Shown: positions 49,772 through 59,228 of the stretch, in pieces
Numbering within the stretch: the first letter of the stretch is position 1
Layout: every line of letters starts with the position of its first letter
NCBI GenBank assembly: GCA_021784755.1
Contig: JAJYHM010000062.1
Span: 1-63,368 of the forward strand
Length of the DNA: 63,368 bases
Origin: Pseudomonadota bacterium
GTDB taxonomy: Bacteria; Pseudomonadota; Gammaproteobacteria; Acidiferrobacterales; Acidiferrobacteraceae
Reading direction: 5' to 3'
Position numbers and translations under genes: made by a program
Notes under the pieces: model-generated
Told to the model about the DNA's origin: nothing
The model's database searches: none
What the model saw: the letters and a program-made list of their open reading frames with translations, nothing else

Positions 49772-51142
49772 GTGAACGAACTTTCAGCACTCTCTCCCCT
49801 CGACGGCCGCTACGCGCGCGACACCCGCGCGCTTACACCTATCTTCAGCGAATGGGGACTCATGCGCGCACGCCTGCAAGCCGAGATCGCGTGGCTCGTG
49901 GGCTTGAGCGAGGAGCCGGGCGTCGCCGAACTACCACCCTTTACGGCCCGCGCGCGTGAGCGGCTGGAGACGTTCTTGGCAGACTTCGATAATGAGGCCG
50001 CCGGCGCCATCAAGGCCATAGAGGCCAAGACGAACCATGACGTCAAGGCCATAGAATATTACCTGCGCGACTTCATGAACCATCATGAAGACCTGAAGGC
50101 GGCCTCCGAATTTGTACACTTCGCCCTTACCTCGGAAGACGTCAATAACGTCGCCTATGCGCTCATGGCCCAGACTGGACGTGACAAAGTGCTCTTGCCG
50201 GCGCTCGATGCCATCATCACGGCACTCGACGAACTCGCCTGCGCCACCGCCTCGGTCTCGATGCTGGCCCGGACCCATGGGCAGCCGGCCTCGCCCACGA
50301 CCGTCGGTAAGGAGATCCGGGTGTTCGTGGCGCGGCTTAGCCGCGCGCGCGGGGAGATCCAAACGGTACCACTGCCGGCCAAAATGAACGGCGCGGTGGG
50401 TAATTACAACGCCCACTACGCAGCCTACCCCGCAATCGATTGGCCAACGGTATCGGCGCGCGTGCTGGCCGGGCTTGGCCTCTCTCAGAACCCACACACG
50501 ACCCAGATCGAACCCCATGATGGCTTAGCCGAGCTCTGCCATGCGGTGGCACGCGCCAATACCATCCTGATCGATCTGGCGCGGGATCTGTGGGGATATA
50601 TCTCGCTTGGGTATTTTCGTCAGAAGACACGGGAAGGCGAAGTCGGCTCGTCCACCATGCCGCACAAGGTTAATCCCATCGACTTCGAAAACGCCGAGGG
50701 CAATCTCGGGCTTGCCAACGCCCTCCTCGACCACCTTGCCGCCAAGCTCCCGATTAGCCGCTTCCAACGCGATTTGAGCGACTCGACTGTGCTCCGTAAC
50801 GTCGGCAGCGCCTTTGGCTACGCACTCCTGGCCTACCGCGCCTGCGCGCGCGGACTGAGCAAACTGTCCATCGACGAGGTACGGGTGCGCGCCGACCTCG
50901 ACTGCCACATCGAGGTCTTGACCGAGGCCGTGCAGACCGTCATGCGACGCTATGGCCTTGCAGGCGGCTACGAGGAACTGAAGGCCTTGAGCCGGGGGCG
51001 CGTGCTCACGGCAGAGGTTCTACGCGACTTCATAGCGCGGCTCTCGCTGCCGCCTGAGGCCCGCGCGGCGCTCGAGCATCTAAGCCCCGAGACCTACGTT
51101 GGTAATGCACCGGCCCAGGCGCAGACCCGCCCACGCTCTTGA
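49772..51142 (+). CDS. purB: Adenylosuccinate lyase
   Basis: Cleaves SAICAR to AICAR and adenylosuccinate to AMP in purine synthesis. The 456-residue protein begins (GTG) with NELSALSPLDGRYA, and has the catalytic segments TNHDVKAIEYYL, TSEDVNNVAYALM, ARTHGQPASPTT and the fumarase-superfamily signature GSSTMPHKVNPIDFENAEGN. The GTG at 49772 has GGAAGGA upstream; the open frame upstream of it overlaps the UDG-like gene on the other strand. Confidence 0.96.
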   Translation: MNELSALSPLDGRYARDTRALTPIFSEWGLMRARLQAEIAWLVGLSEEPGVAELPPFTARARERLETFLADFDNEAAGAIKAIEAKTNHDVKAIEYYLRDFMNHHEDLKAASEFVHFALTSEDVNNVAYALMAQTGRDKVLLPALDAIITALDELACATASVSMLARTHGQPASPTTVGKEIRVFVARLSRARGEIQTVPLPAKMNGAVGNYNAHYAAYPAIDWPTVSARVLAGLGLSQNPHTTQIEPHDGLAELCHAVARANTILIDLARDLWGYISLGYFRQKTREGEVGSSTMPHKVNPIDFENAEGNLGLANALLDHLAAKLPISRFQRDLSDSTVLRNVGSAFGYALLAYRACARGLSKLSIDEVRVRADLDCHIEVLTEAVQTVMRRYGLAGGYEELKALSRGRVLTAEVLRDFIARLSLPPEARAALEHLSPETYVGNAPAQAQTRPRS

Positions 51143-51173
51143 ATAAGCGGTGCGTCGTCCGCACATAGGGGCC

Positions 51174-52091
51174 ATGCGATACCGCGACTACTACCGCATC
51201 ATGGGGCTTGAGCGCACGGCAAGCGCGGAGGACATCAAGCGCGCCTACCGTAAGCTCGCGCGCCGTTACCACCCCGACGTCAGCAAGGAATCAGGGGCCG
51301 AGGAGCGCTTCAAGGAGATCGGCGAGGCCTATGAGGTCTTGCGCGACCCGGAAAAGCGCGCCGCCTACGACCGCCTCGGCAGCCAATGGCAGGCGCAGCA
51401 GGACTTCACGCCGCCACCGGGCTGGCACGGGACCACCGGTGGAGGCGGCGGTGCGCACGTCTTCGAAGGGCAGGAATTCAGCGACTTTTTCGAAAGCCTC
51501 TTTGGCGGCGGCGGCCGACGCGGCGCAGCGCGGGGCGCGGATGAGAGCGCCCACCTCACCATCACGCTCGAAGACGCCTTCCATGGCGCCACGAAACCGG
51601 TGCGGCTCACCCTTCCGCAGCGCGACACCCAAGGCCGCCTCGTCCCGGAGCAGCGTACGCTCAACGTCCGCATCCCCAAAGGCATACAGCCGGGCCAACA
51701 GATTCGCTTGTCCGGACAAGGCAACCCCGGGCGCGCCGGGGCGGGCGACCTCTATCTCGAGATTGCGATCGCACCGCACCCGCTCTACCGACTCGATGGT
51801 CGCGATCTCTATCTCACGGCCCCCGTGAGCCCCTGGGAGGCGGCGCTTGGCGCGCGCCTCAAGGTGCCGACCCTTGCGGGGACGGTCGAGGTGCGGCTCC
51901 CGGAAGGCTCCCAGTCAGGCCAAAAACTGCGCTTGAAGGGGCGCGGCATGCCGGGTACACCCCCCGGCGATCAGTATGTCCTGATCGAAATCGTCAACCC
52001 GAAGGCCGACAGCGAAAAGGCGCGCGAGCTCTACCGTGCGATGGCGCGGGATCTGGCCTTTGATCCGCGCGCGCATTGGGGGACGGCATGA
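51174..52091 (+). CDS. cbpA: CbpA, curved DNA-binding DnaJ-class co-chaperone
   Basis: DnaJ homologue without zinc fingers that stimulates DnaK and binds curved DNA. The 305-residue protein has an N-terminal J-domain (YYRIMGLERTASAEDIKRAYR, with the HPD motif in RRYHPDVSKE), a Gly/Phe-rich linker and the two C-terminal substrate-binding domains (LNVRIPKGIQPGQQIRLSGQG, VSPWEAALGARLKVPTLAG). The ATG at 51174 is chosen. Its stop overlaps the cbpM start by four bases. Confidence 0.95.
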   Translation: MRYRDYYRIMGLERTASAEDIKRAYRKLARRYHPDVSKESGAEERFKEIGEAYEVLRDPEKRAAYDRLGSQWQAQQDFTPPPGWHGTTGGGGGAHVFEGQEFSDFFESLFGGGGRRGAARGADESAHLTITLEDAFHGATKPVRLTLPQRDTQGRLVPEQRTLNVRIPKGIQPGQQIRLSGQGNPGRAGAGDLYLEIAIAPHPLYRLDGRDLYLTAPVSPWEAALGARLKVPTLAGTVEVRLPEGSQSGQKLRLKGRGMPGTPPGDQYVLIEIVNPKADSEKARELYRAMARDLAFDPRAHWGTA

Positions 52092-52429
52092 ATGATGCGC
52101 TCAAAGGCATACTCTTGGATGAACTCGAGGTCGTGAGCCGCGCCGATCTTTGCGGCAAGGGCTGGGTGACCTCCGAGGAGCTGGATCTGCTCGCGACGCT
52201 CGGCATCGTCCGCCAGCGGGGCGACGGCTATCCCGCGGTGTGTCTCAGTATCGTTCGGCGCGCGGCGCGCCTGAAAAGAGGCCTCGAGGCGGATTGGGAG
52301 TCAGTAGCCATCATCATGGATCTTTTGCAAGAGATCGAGATGCTCAAAAACGAGTTGCGCGGCCTCAGGGCCCGCGAGCGCGAGGGGCTCACGCTCGATG
52401 ACGGGCCTGACTCCCTCCGGGGAGAATGA
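52088..52429 (+). CDS. cbpM: CbpM-like chaperone modulator
   Basis: Small MerR-like helical protein that binds the CbpA J-domain and inhibits its co-chaperone and DNA-binding activities. The 113-residue protein has the expected N-terminal helix-turn-helix-like part (CGKGWVTSEELDLLATLGIV) and a C-terminal coiled-coil (MDLLQEIEMLKNELRGLRARE). Coupled to cbpA by ATGA, as in other bacteria. Confidence 0.88.
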   Translation: MNDALKGILLDELEVVSRADLCGKGWVTSEELDLLATLGIVRQRGDGYPAVCLSIVRRAARLKRGLEADWESVAIIMDLLQEIEMLKNELRGLRAREREGLTLDDGPDSLRGE

Positions 52430-52441
52430 GATGCGTCGCGA

Positions 52442-53011
52442 CTAACGCCTACGCAGACTCGGGATGCCGGAGACCGGCGACGTCGCCACGAGCGGATAAC
52501 CGCAGGTACAACGCTCGGCCCCGGACACCACAGGCGCTGTGCAGTGGGGACAGGTATTCGATGTCGCGACGACCTCGGCCCCAAAGACATAGCCGCAGGC
52601 GCAACGCCCGACACTCTTTGGCAAGGTCGCAGCACATACCGGACATTCCTTGTCGGCCGTGGCGCGTCGCGGCGGCTCTGTGCGGGCGGTCTCATGTTGA
52701 TCCTGCCGATAGGCGCCCAAATCGCGTCCCAGGGCCTCCATGTCGGCCACCGCCAGGGCCAACGCGCGGGCATGTACGCGGTCTTCGGGGTGGAGCGCAG
52801 AGGCCCGGCGCAAGCGTTCGACTTCATCGTGCGCTTGCTTGAAGCGCGCCGCCAGATACTCTCCGTACAGGCGCTCCTGATCGTGTTCGCTCTCGCTCGC
52901 CAAGGCCTCGACGTAACCGCAAAACGGGCAGGCGCGCGAATCTCGGGCATACTGACGCGCGCACGATGGGCACGACTTGCGATACAAAGTGGATAGGGCT
53001 TCGTCGGTCAT
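52442..53011 (-). CDS. Protein with three zinc ribbons
   Basis: A 189-residue cytoplasmic protein with one N-terminal and two C-terminal rubredoxin-like zinc ribbons: CPSCARQYARDSRACPFCG, CPVCAATLPKSVGRCACG and CPHCTAPVVSGAERCTCG. The 80 residues between the first and second form a charged helix (ERLYGEYLAARFKQAHDEVERL), probably a coiled coil. Such proteins usually bind protein or nucleic acid; this one cannot be named. It ends convergently, 12 bases from cbpM. Confidence 0.8.
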   Translation of the reverse strand: MTDEALSTLYRKSCPSCARQYARDSRACPFCGYVEALASESEHDQERLYGEYLAARFKQAHDEVERLRRASALHPEDRVHARALALAVADMEALGRDLGAYRQDQHETARTEPPRRATADKECPVCAATLPKSVGRCACGYVFGAEVVATSNTCPHCTAPVVSGAERCTCGYPLVATSPVSGIPSLRRR

Positions 53012-53343
53012 TGCGCCTCCTTAAGCCCCCCAACTATAGAACGCCGTAAGCCGTTGTGAAAGCGCGCTTGTCGGGCAAACGCGGCCGCCGACGCCCGCGC
53101 CGGTCTCGTGATGGGTGCCGCCCCACCCCGGGCCGCCATGGACGTGGCCGCCGTCGGCACGTCCGATCGTGCGCTACGCGCCGGTCGGCATTAGCCGGAC
53201 TGAAGTGTCCGAGGGCGGGGGTGCGGGCATTGATACCACCAACCGCGTCTTCGTCCATCTACCCGCGGCACAAGTGCTCTTCCACGCGGAGCGGTCGCCC
53301 TCATCGCGCGCCGGCTCGGACCCTAGGCCGCTTCACGCGGGCA
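53012..53343. other. Intergenic stretch without a convincing gene
   Basis: About 330 bases between the start of the zinc-ribbon gene and the end of the CDGSH gene. Several frames stay open because of the high GC content, but none has a plausible start, codon use or recognisable protein. No clear hairpin, repeat or promoter stands out. Confidence 0.5.
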
Positions 53344-53556
53344 TCACTTTGCCTTGAAGGCAGCGGCTGTCTCGGCGGATTTAAAGCCTATGCTCACATG
53401 CGTGCCATCGCAAAAGGGCTTCTTTTTCGAGGCCCCGCAACGGCACAGGGCAATCGGCTTGCCGGCCTCAACCGGAAAAGCCGCGCCGGTCTCGTCTACG
53501 ATAACGGCGCCTTCCACGAGGTAGGGCCCATTGGCCTTCACGGTGATCTTCGTCAT
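53344..53556 (-). CDS. CDGSH iron-sulfur domain protein
   Basis: A 70-residue protein with one CDGSH-type motif, CRCGASKKKPFCDGTHVSIGF: three Cys and one His that hold a 2Fe-2S cluster. Bacterial single-CDGSH proteins are thought to act in electron transfer or cluster traffic. The start has AAGGAG upstream and follows the ilvD stop by 21 bases, so it is co-transcribed with ilvD, itself an iron-sulfur enzyme. Confidence 0.9.
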   Translation of the reverse strand: MTKITVKANGPYLVEGAVIVDETGAAFPVEAGKPIALCRCGASKKKPFCDGTHVSIGFKSAETAAAFKAK

Positions 53557-53577
53557 ACGCGTTCTCCTTGTTTGTTG

Positions 53578-55254
53578 TTATTCGTCCGTCACGCAGCCAA
53601 GCGACGCGTTCCGCACATTCTTGATGTATTTTTTTAAGGTCCCGCGCGTGGCCTTGTAGGGTGGCATGACCCACGCCGCCTGCCGGCGCGCCCACTCCGC
53701 ATCACTCACGTCGGCCGACAGGCTGCGCGTCTGCGCGTCGATGGTGATGCGGTCGCCATTCTGCACAAGCGCGATAGGACCCCCTTCCTGCGCCTCCGGG
53801 ACCACGTGGCCTATGATAAAGCCGTGCGATCCGCCGGAGAATCGGCCGTCGGTGATGAGCGCCACGTCGGCGCCGAGCCCCGCACCCATGAGCGCTGAGG
53901 TCGGGGTGAGCATCTCCGGCATCCCCGGACCCCCCTTGGGCCCTTCATAACGGATGATCACGACGTCACCGCGCTGGACGCCACCCTTTTCGAGCGCCGC
54001 CAACATCGCCTCCTCGGAATCGAACACGCGTGCAGGCCCCGTGAACGACAGCCCTTCCTTGCCTGTGATCTTCGCCACTGAGCCCCCAGGAGCGAGGTTA
54101 CCGAAGAGTATCTGGATATGAGCGGTCTCTTTGATGGGCTGATTCCATGGCCGGATTACCTGCTGCCCCTCATGCAGGGGCGCCGCCTCCGCGAGGTTCT
54201 CGGCCACGGTCTTGCCGGTCACGGTGAGGCAATCACCATGAATGAGGCCCTTCTCCCACAAGAGCCGCATGACTGCGGGCACGCCGCCGGCCAGATGCAA
54301 GTCCTCCATCACATACTTGCCGCTCGGCTTCAAATCGGCGAGCAGGGGCACCCGGTCGCTCACGGCCTGGAAATCCTCCAAGGTGAGGTCCACGTCCACG
54401 GCGCGGGCCATCGCCAACAGATGCAAGACCGCGTTGGTCGATCCGCCGAGCACCATGACCACAGCGAGCGCGTTCTCGAAAGCCTGACGCGTCATGATGT
54501 CACGCGGCTTGATGTCGCGCTCGAGCAACATGCGCACCACGGCGCCTGCGCGGCGGCATTCCTCGCGCTTGGCGGGCTCCACGGCGGGCGTGGACGAGCT
54601 GTAGGGTAGGCTCATCCCTAAGGCCTCGATGGCCGAGGCCATGGTATTGGCCGTATACATACCGCCGCAGGCACCCGGCCCCGGGCACGCATGGCGGATG
54701 ACGTCGCTGCGTTCGTCCTCAGTCATCTTACCGACCAGGAAGGCGCCATAGGCCTGGAAGGCCGACACGATGTCCAAGGTCTCGCCATGCGCATGCCCAG
54801 GCTTGATCGAGCCGCCATAGATCATGAGCCCCGGGCGGTTCACACGCGCCATACCGATGATGCATCCGGGCATGTTCTTGTCGCACCCGGGCAATGTGAT
54901 TTGGGCGTCGTACCACTGCGCGCCCATGATGGTCTCGATCGAATCGGCGATCAGATCGCGTGACTGCAGCGAGAAACTCATCCCGTCCGTACCCATGGAC
55001 ATGCCATCGGAGACCCCGATGGTGTTGAAACGCATACCGATAAGGCCCGCCTCGGTCACCCCCTCTTTGACAAGGCCTGCGAGGTCCAAAAGATGCATAT
55101 TGCAGGTATTGCCTTCAAACCACACGCTGCCGATACCGACCTGCGCCTTGTCCATATCGGCAGGCACAAGCCCCGTGCCGTACAACATCGCCTGCGAAGC
55201 GCCCTGCGATTTGGGTCCGGTGATCTTTGCGCTGTAACGGTTAAGCTTTATCAT
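53578..55254 (-). CDS. ilvD: Dihydroxy-acid dehydratase
   Basis: Iron-sulfur enzyme that dehydrates dihydroxy acids in valine, isoleucine and pantothenate synthesis. The 558-residue protein begins [20 protein letters not shown], and has [16 protein letters not shown], the cluster Cys segments ([18 protein letters not shown] and [17 protein letters not shown]), [34 protein letters not shown] and the C-terminal [10 protein letters not shown]. The ATG at 55254 is the family start. The CDGSH gene follows. Confidence 0.97.
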   Translation of the reverse strand: MIKLNRYSAKITGPKSQGASQAMLYGTGLVPADMDKAQVGIGSVWFEGNTCNMHLLDLAGLVKEGVTEAGLIGMRFNTIGVSDGMSMGTDGMSFSLQSRDLIADSIETIMGAQWYDAQITLPGCDKNMPGCIIGMARVNRPGLMIYGGSIKPGHAHGETLDIVSAFQAYGAFLVGKMTEDERSDVIRHACPGPGACGGMYTANTMASAIEALGMSLPYSSSTPAVEPAKREECRRAGAVVRMLLERDIKPRDIMTRQAFENALAVVMVLGGSTNAVLHLLAMARAVDVDLTLEDFQAVSDRVPLLADLKPSGKYVMEDLHLAGGVPAVMRLLWEKGLIHGDCLTVTGKTVAENLAEAAPLHEGQQVIRPWNQPIKETAHIQILFGNLAPGGSVAKITGKEGLSFTGPARVFDSEEAMLAALEKGGVQRGDVVIIRYEGPKGGPGMPEMLTPTSALMGAGLGADVALITDGRFSGGSHGFIIGHVVPEAQEGGPIALVQNGDRITIDAQTRSLSADVSDAEWARRQAAWVMPPYKATRGTLKKYIKNVRNASLGCVTDE

Positions 55255-55330
55255 ATGTCCTCCACGGGGCCGCCATTGTAACGACCAAGGCGCCAACCCG
55301 ACAACCGATAGCCACCCGAAGCCGCCGCCT

Positions 55331-56047
55331 ATGACCGAGACCCTCGTGCGCATCTCCAAATTGCTGGCCGCGCGCGGGGTCTGTTCGCGGCGTGAGGCCG
55401 ACCATTACCTGGAACAGGGTCTTGTGCGGGTCGACGGGCGTCCGGCGGTCCTTGGCGAGCGCGCCGCCCCTGACGCGCGCATCACGCTGGCACCCGGGGC
55501 GCGCGCCCGGCAAGAGCGCCGCATTACGATCCTCCTGAACAAGCCTCTGGGCTACGTGTCCGGGCAACCGGAAAAGGGTTATCAAAGTGCGCATGTCCTT
55601 TTGACGCCCGAGGCCTACGCGGGGCCTGCCCCGCCCCCCCGCGTCCCCCAGGGGCTCGCCATTGCCGGACGCCTCGATATCGACTCCCAAGGCCTGCTCG
55701 TACTCACCGAGGATGGCCGCGTCGCGCGGCTTTTGATCGGCGGCAACGCCATCGAAAAGGAATACCACGTCCGCGTCGACACCCCCATCGACGACGCGGC
55801 GCTGGAGGTCCTGCGGGGCCCGCTCGCCCTCGATGGCAAACCCCTTCGGCCCGCGCGTATCGAGCGCTTGGGTGCCGATGCCCTGGCCATGACCTTGACC
55901 GAGGGCCGCAAGCGCCAGATCCGGCGTATGTTGAAACTCGTGGGGCGCGAGGTGCGGGGCCTGAAGCGCGTGCGCATCGGTCGTATCCGCCTGGGGGGCC
56001 TGAAACCCGGGCAGTGGCGCGTCTTGGCCACGGGCGAGCGCTTCTAG
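55331..56047 (+). CDS. RsuA/RluB/RluF-family pseudouridine synthase with S4 domain
   Basis: Modifies uridine in rRNA. The 238-residue protein has an N-terminal S4 domain ([24 protein letters not shown]), the catalytic Asp in [18 protein letters not shown] and the C-terminal signature [20 protein letters not shown]. The [19 protein letters not shown] segment is closer to RluF-like than RluB proteins, but I leave the site unassigned. pyrD starts directly after its stop. Confidence 0.88.
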   Translation: MTETLVRISKLLAARGVCSRREADHYLEQGLVRVDGRPAVLGERAAPDARITLAPGARARQERRITILLNKPLGYVSGQPEKGYQSAHVLLTPEAYAGPAPPPRVPQGLAIAGRLDIDSQGLLVLTEDGRVARLLIGGNAIEKEYHVRVDTPIDDAALEVLRGPLALDGKPLRPARIERLGADALAMTLTEGRKRQIRRMLKLVGREVRGLKRVRIGRIRLGGLKPGQWRVLATGERF

Positions 56048-57151
56048 GTGTACAAAAACCTACGACCCTGGCTCTTCCGTGCGCCGCCCGAGACCGCCCA
56101 CATGGCGGCGCTCGTGGCCTTACGTGTCCTCGGGCTTTTCGCTGGTGGTAAGCGCGCCAAAGCGCCCCGGCTTCCGGTGACCGCCATGGGTCTCGAGTTT
56201 GGCAATCCCCTGGGGCTTGCTGCGGGCTTTGACAAGAACGGTTGCGCCATCCAGGGCTTGGCTGCGCTCGGTTTCGGCTTCCTTGAGGTGGGGACGGTCA
56301 CGCCGCGGGCCCAGCCCGGCAACCCCCGGCCCCGGCTCTTCCGTCTCGCCGAGCAACGCGCGCTCATCAATCGGCTCGGCTTCAATAACGATGGCATGGA
56401 TCAGCTGGCCGCGCGCCTACGGACGTCCCGCCGACCAGTACCCATCGGCGTGAACATTGGCAAAAATCGTGATACGCCGCTACCCCGTGCCGTGGACGAT
56501 TACCGACTCGGCTTTGCGGCGCTCGCCCCCTACGCCGACTACATCACCGTCAATCTGTCCTCACCCAACACCCCGGGGCTGCGCGCCCTCCAAGAGCCTG
56601 AGCGCGCGCGCGAACTGCTGGGGGCCTTATATGAGGACCGGGCGGCGCTCGAACGCCGCAGTGGCCGGCGAGTGCCGATCGCGGTGAAGATCGCGCCCGA
56701 CTTCGCGCCCGAGACGCTCGAGACTCTCCTCTGTGTCCTAAAGGAGGTCGCGTGCGACGCGGTCATTGCCACCAATACGACCGTGGAGCGCCCCGGCGTG
56801 GGGCATTTGCGCACAGCGACAGAGCAAGGGGGCTTGAGCGGGGCCCCGCTCGGTCCCCGGGCCCGGGAGATAATATCGAAGGTTTTCAAAGCCTTGCCAG
56901 AAATTCCCATCATAGGAGTGGGTGGCATAGTTGATGCAGCAGAAGCTTGGAAGCATTTGCTGGCGGGCGCGTCCCTCCTGCAGATCTATACGGGCCTGAT
57001 CTATGAGGGCCCGGGACTCGTGCACACGATACTCGCCGGACTCGGTGATCGCGTCCGTGCGACGGGCCACGATGACTTCGCTAGCGCGCTTTCCGCGGCC
57101 CGCCGGAACCTTTCGTCCGGAGAAGAGCCAAATATGGTAAAATTGTCATGA
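56048..57151 (+). CDS. pyrD: Dihydroorotate dehydrogenase (quinone), class 2
   Basis: Membrane-associated FMN enzyme oxidising dihydroorotate to orotate in pyrimidine synthesis. The 367-residue protein has the class-2 N-terminal helix (LRPWLFRAPPETAHMAALVAL), GLAAGFDKNGCAIQGLAALGFGFLEVGTVTP, NRLGFNNDG, the catalytic Ser in NLSSPNTPGLRALQ, and the FMN-phosphate segments IIGVGGI and LLAGASLLQIYTGLIYEGP. The GTG start follows the previous stop codon directly, so it is translationally coupled. The tail of about 20 residues is longer than usual. Confidence 0.95.
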   Translation: MYKNLRPWLFRAPPETAHMAALVALRVLGLFAGGKRAKAPRLPVTAMGLEFGNPLGLAAGFDKNGCAIQGLAALGFGFLEVGTVTPRAQPGNPRPRLFRLAEQRALINRLGFNNDGMDQLAARLRTSRRPVPIGVNIGKNRDTPLPRAVDDYRLGFAALAPYADYITVNLSSPNTPGLRALQEPERARELLGALYEDRAALERRSGRRVPIAVKIAPDFAPETLETLLCVLKEVACDAVIATNTTVERPGVGHLRTATEQGGLSGAPLGPRAREIISKVFKALPEIPIIGVGGIVDAAEAWKHLLAGASLLQIYTGLIYEGPGLVHTILAGLGDRVRATGHDDFASALSAARRNLSSGEEPNMVKLS

Positions 57152-57215
57152 AAACGAGCTATCCTCAAAGTCGACGCCAAAAGACGCGAACAGACAGTGG
57201 AAAGCGAGGTAAGAG

Positions 57216-57542
57216 ATGATGACGGATGTCAGAAACAAGATCGTGATCGAAGGGGTAACCGAGGATGGCCGCACCTTTAGACCGAGCGACTGGATAGAGC
57301 GCATCAGTGGCAGCCTTTCAACCTTCGGCATGGACCGCCGTATCCGTTACTCACACTATGTGCAACCGCAGGTGATCGACGGCCGCAAGTGCTTGGTTGT
57401 CGACCCGGAACTGAGGGGCGTGAACCCGAGCGCGTTCAGTTTCCTCGTGGACTTCGCGCGCGGGAACAAGCTCAAGATCCACGGCCTCGACGTCGGCGGG
57501 GATGCCACCGAGCGTCACCAGCCCCGTCTCTGCCCGGCTTAA
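57216..57542 (+). CDS. DUF3579-family protein
   Basis: A 108-residue protein of a family mostly known from betaproteobacteria and some gammaproteobacteria. The conserved features are KIVIEGVTEDGRTFRPSDWIERI, YVQPQVIDGRKCLVVDPEL and VNPSAFSFLVDFARGNKLKI. Function unknown; the fold is predicted as a small alpha/beta protein. It lies 64 bases behind pyrD and converges on the DUF1015 gene with a 4-base overlap. Confidence 0.8.
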   Translation: MMTDVRNKIVIEGVTEDGRTFRPSDWIERISGSLSTFGMDRRIRYSHYVQPQVIDGRKCLVVDPELRGVNPSAFSFLVDFARGNKLKIHGLDVGGDATERHQPRLCPA

Positions 57543-58753
57543 CCGGCGTCCAGACCGTACGAGACGAGCCCATCGGCGAGCTTGGGCTCGAACCAGGTAG
57601 ACTTCGGCGGCATGACCTCGCCTTGGTCTGCAACCGCCATGAGGTCCGCAAGGCTTGTTGGGTACAGCGTAAACGCCACACCACCGCCACGGTCCACACG
57701 TTCGGCTAAGGCCGCCGGTCCGCGGATACCCCCTACGAAATCGATGCGCTGATCCCGCCGCGGGTCCGTGATTCCAAAAAGCGGCGCCAACACGCGCTCC
57801 TGCAAGAGGCTCACGTCTAGACGTGCCACCGGGTCCTTGGGCAAGGCGCCCCGCAGCCGCAGCCGGTACCAGCGTCCATCCACATACATCCCAAACTCAG
57901 CATTCGCCGCCGGCCGTACCGGGGCGTCCTCGGGGATCACCTCGAAAATCGGCGTCAGAGCCTCTTTCAGTTTCTCGACGGTCTGGCCGTTCAGATCGGT
58001 GACCACACGATCATAGTTCAGGATCTGCATCTCGTTATCGGGGAACAGCACCGACAGGAACCACTGATGCGGCCCTGCGCCGGCCCCGCGACTTCCCGCC
58101 ACGATCCTGGCGGCGGCCGTGCGATGATGGCCGTCTGCTATATAAATCCGCGGAAGCTTTTCGAAGGCCGCAGTGAGCGCATCCACGAGACCCGCGTCCG
58201 CTATGACCCACAGGCGGTGGCGGACGCCCTGCAAGGTCGCGTCGATGGCCGCCGGGCCCTGCGAGGCCCGCGCGAGCAAGGCGGCAATCCCGGGGTCGGC
58301 CCGGAAGGTGAGGAACGCGGGGCCTGTCTGGGTATTCAAGGCCTCGATATGGCGCACCCGGTCGCGCTCCTTGTCGGGGCGTGTGAGCTCATGACGGCGG
58401 ATGCGTCCCTGCGCATAGGCCTCCACCGAGGCGGTGGCCACGAGACCCTTCTGCACATGATCGCCCATCGTCAGTTCGTAACAGTAGTAACAGGGTGTCG
58501 GGTCTTCGGTCAGCACCTCGCGCCGCAGGCGGGCAAAGTTCTCCGCCGCTTGCCGGAACACCGCCTCATCGGTGGGCGCCGTGCCCTCGGGCAAGTCGAC
58601 TTCGGCCTTGGAGACCCGCAAAAAGCTCAAAGGACGGCCGATCACGGCCTCGCGGGCCTCGGCACTGTTCAGCACATCGTAGGGTGGCGCGATGACGGCG
58701 GCAGCGTGCGCCGCATCGGGCCGCAGACCGCGGAATGGACGTATGAGACTCAT
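57539..58753 (-). CDS. DUF1015-family protein
   Basis: A 404-residue cytoplasmic protein with the DUF1015 signatures: RPFRGLRPDAAHAAAVIAPPYDVL at the start, then SFLRVSKAEVDLP, YYCYELTM, YIADGHHRTAAARIV and the C-terminal VGGIRGPAALAERVD. These proteins are widespread, resemble SpoIIIJ- or HAD-neighbour genes of unknown role, and have no proven function that I know of. The ATG at 58753 is chosen; a longer frame upstream is spurious. The C-terminus contains VMPPKSTWFEPK, also typical of the family. Confidence 0.9.
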   Translation of the reverse strand: MSLIRPFRGLRPDAAHAAAVIAPPYDVLNSAEAREAVIGRPLSFLRVSKAEVDLPEGTAPTDEAVFRQAAENFARLRREVLTEDPTPCYYCYELTMGDHVQKGLVATASVEAYAQGRIRRHELTRPDKERDRVRHIEALNTQTGPAFLTFRADPGIAALLARASQGPAAIDATLQGVRHRLWVIADAGLVDALTAAFEKLPRIYIADGHHRTAAARIVAGSRGAGAGPHQWFLSVLFPDNEMQILNYDRVVTDLNGQTVEKLKEALTPIFEVIPEDAPVRPAANAEFGMYVDGRWYRLRLRGALPKDPVARLDVSLLQERVLAPLFGITDPRRDQRIDFVGGIRGPAALAERVDRGGGVAFTLYPTSLADLMAVADQGEVMPPKSTWFEPKLADGLVSYGLDAG

Positions 58754-58878
58754 GAAGACCCCTGAAGCGAGAAGGCCGTCATTCAAACCCATTTCCCGGC
58801 GCAAGTAAACGGCCGCGACCTGTACCTTTGTCGCCGATCGGCTATCGACAGCCACACCGTTCGGCGCTACAAACACGC

Positions 58879-59094
58879 ATGCTCATAATAACGCGAAAAC
58901 GCGGTGAACGAATCGTGATCGACCTGGATCCCGCCGCCGACCCTGAGACGCGAGCCGCCGACTTGTTCGCTCAAGGACCGCTCGAGATCCTCCTCGTGGA
59001 AACCGCGCGCGGCTCAGCCCGTCTCGCCATCGCCGCGGCACGGTCCTTGACGGTACGCCGCGCACCGTCGCGCGACCCCGCGAATACCCCGTAA
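58879..59094 (+). CDS. Atypical CsrA-like RNA-binding protein
   Basis: CsrA controls mRNA translation by binding GGA motifs. This 71-residue protein starts MLIITRKRGERIVID, matching CsrA's first strand (MLILTRRVGETLMIG) with Thr5 and Arg6 conserved, and ends LEILLVETARGSARLAIAAA then LTVRRA, matching the VRIGVNAPKEVAVHRE strands including the Arg equivalent to Arg44. Between them lies an extra stretch of about 15 residues (DPAADPETRAADLFAQG) absent from CsrA. Either a divergent regulator or a CsrA paralogue with new specificity. Divergent from the DUF1015 gene. Confidence 0.65.
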   Translation: MLIITRKRGERIVIDLDPAADPETRAADLFAQGPLEILLVETARGSARLAIAAARSLTVRRAPSRDPANTP

Positions 59095-59228
59095 GTCCAC
59101 GCTAGACCCGTGCGAGGCGCCTTCCCCGGCCGGGCACAGACCCGGTTGCACACGGTCACCGGACACACACGGCAGCCGCCGGGCGTACCACGCTTCTCCA
59201 GCCCGCCGCCACCGGCTATAATGCGACC

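Noticed and set aside
53056-53637. Plus-strand frame across the gap upstream of the CDGSH gene
   Set aside because: Arg/Pro-rich translation with no domain, and it runs antisense into the CDGSH gene.
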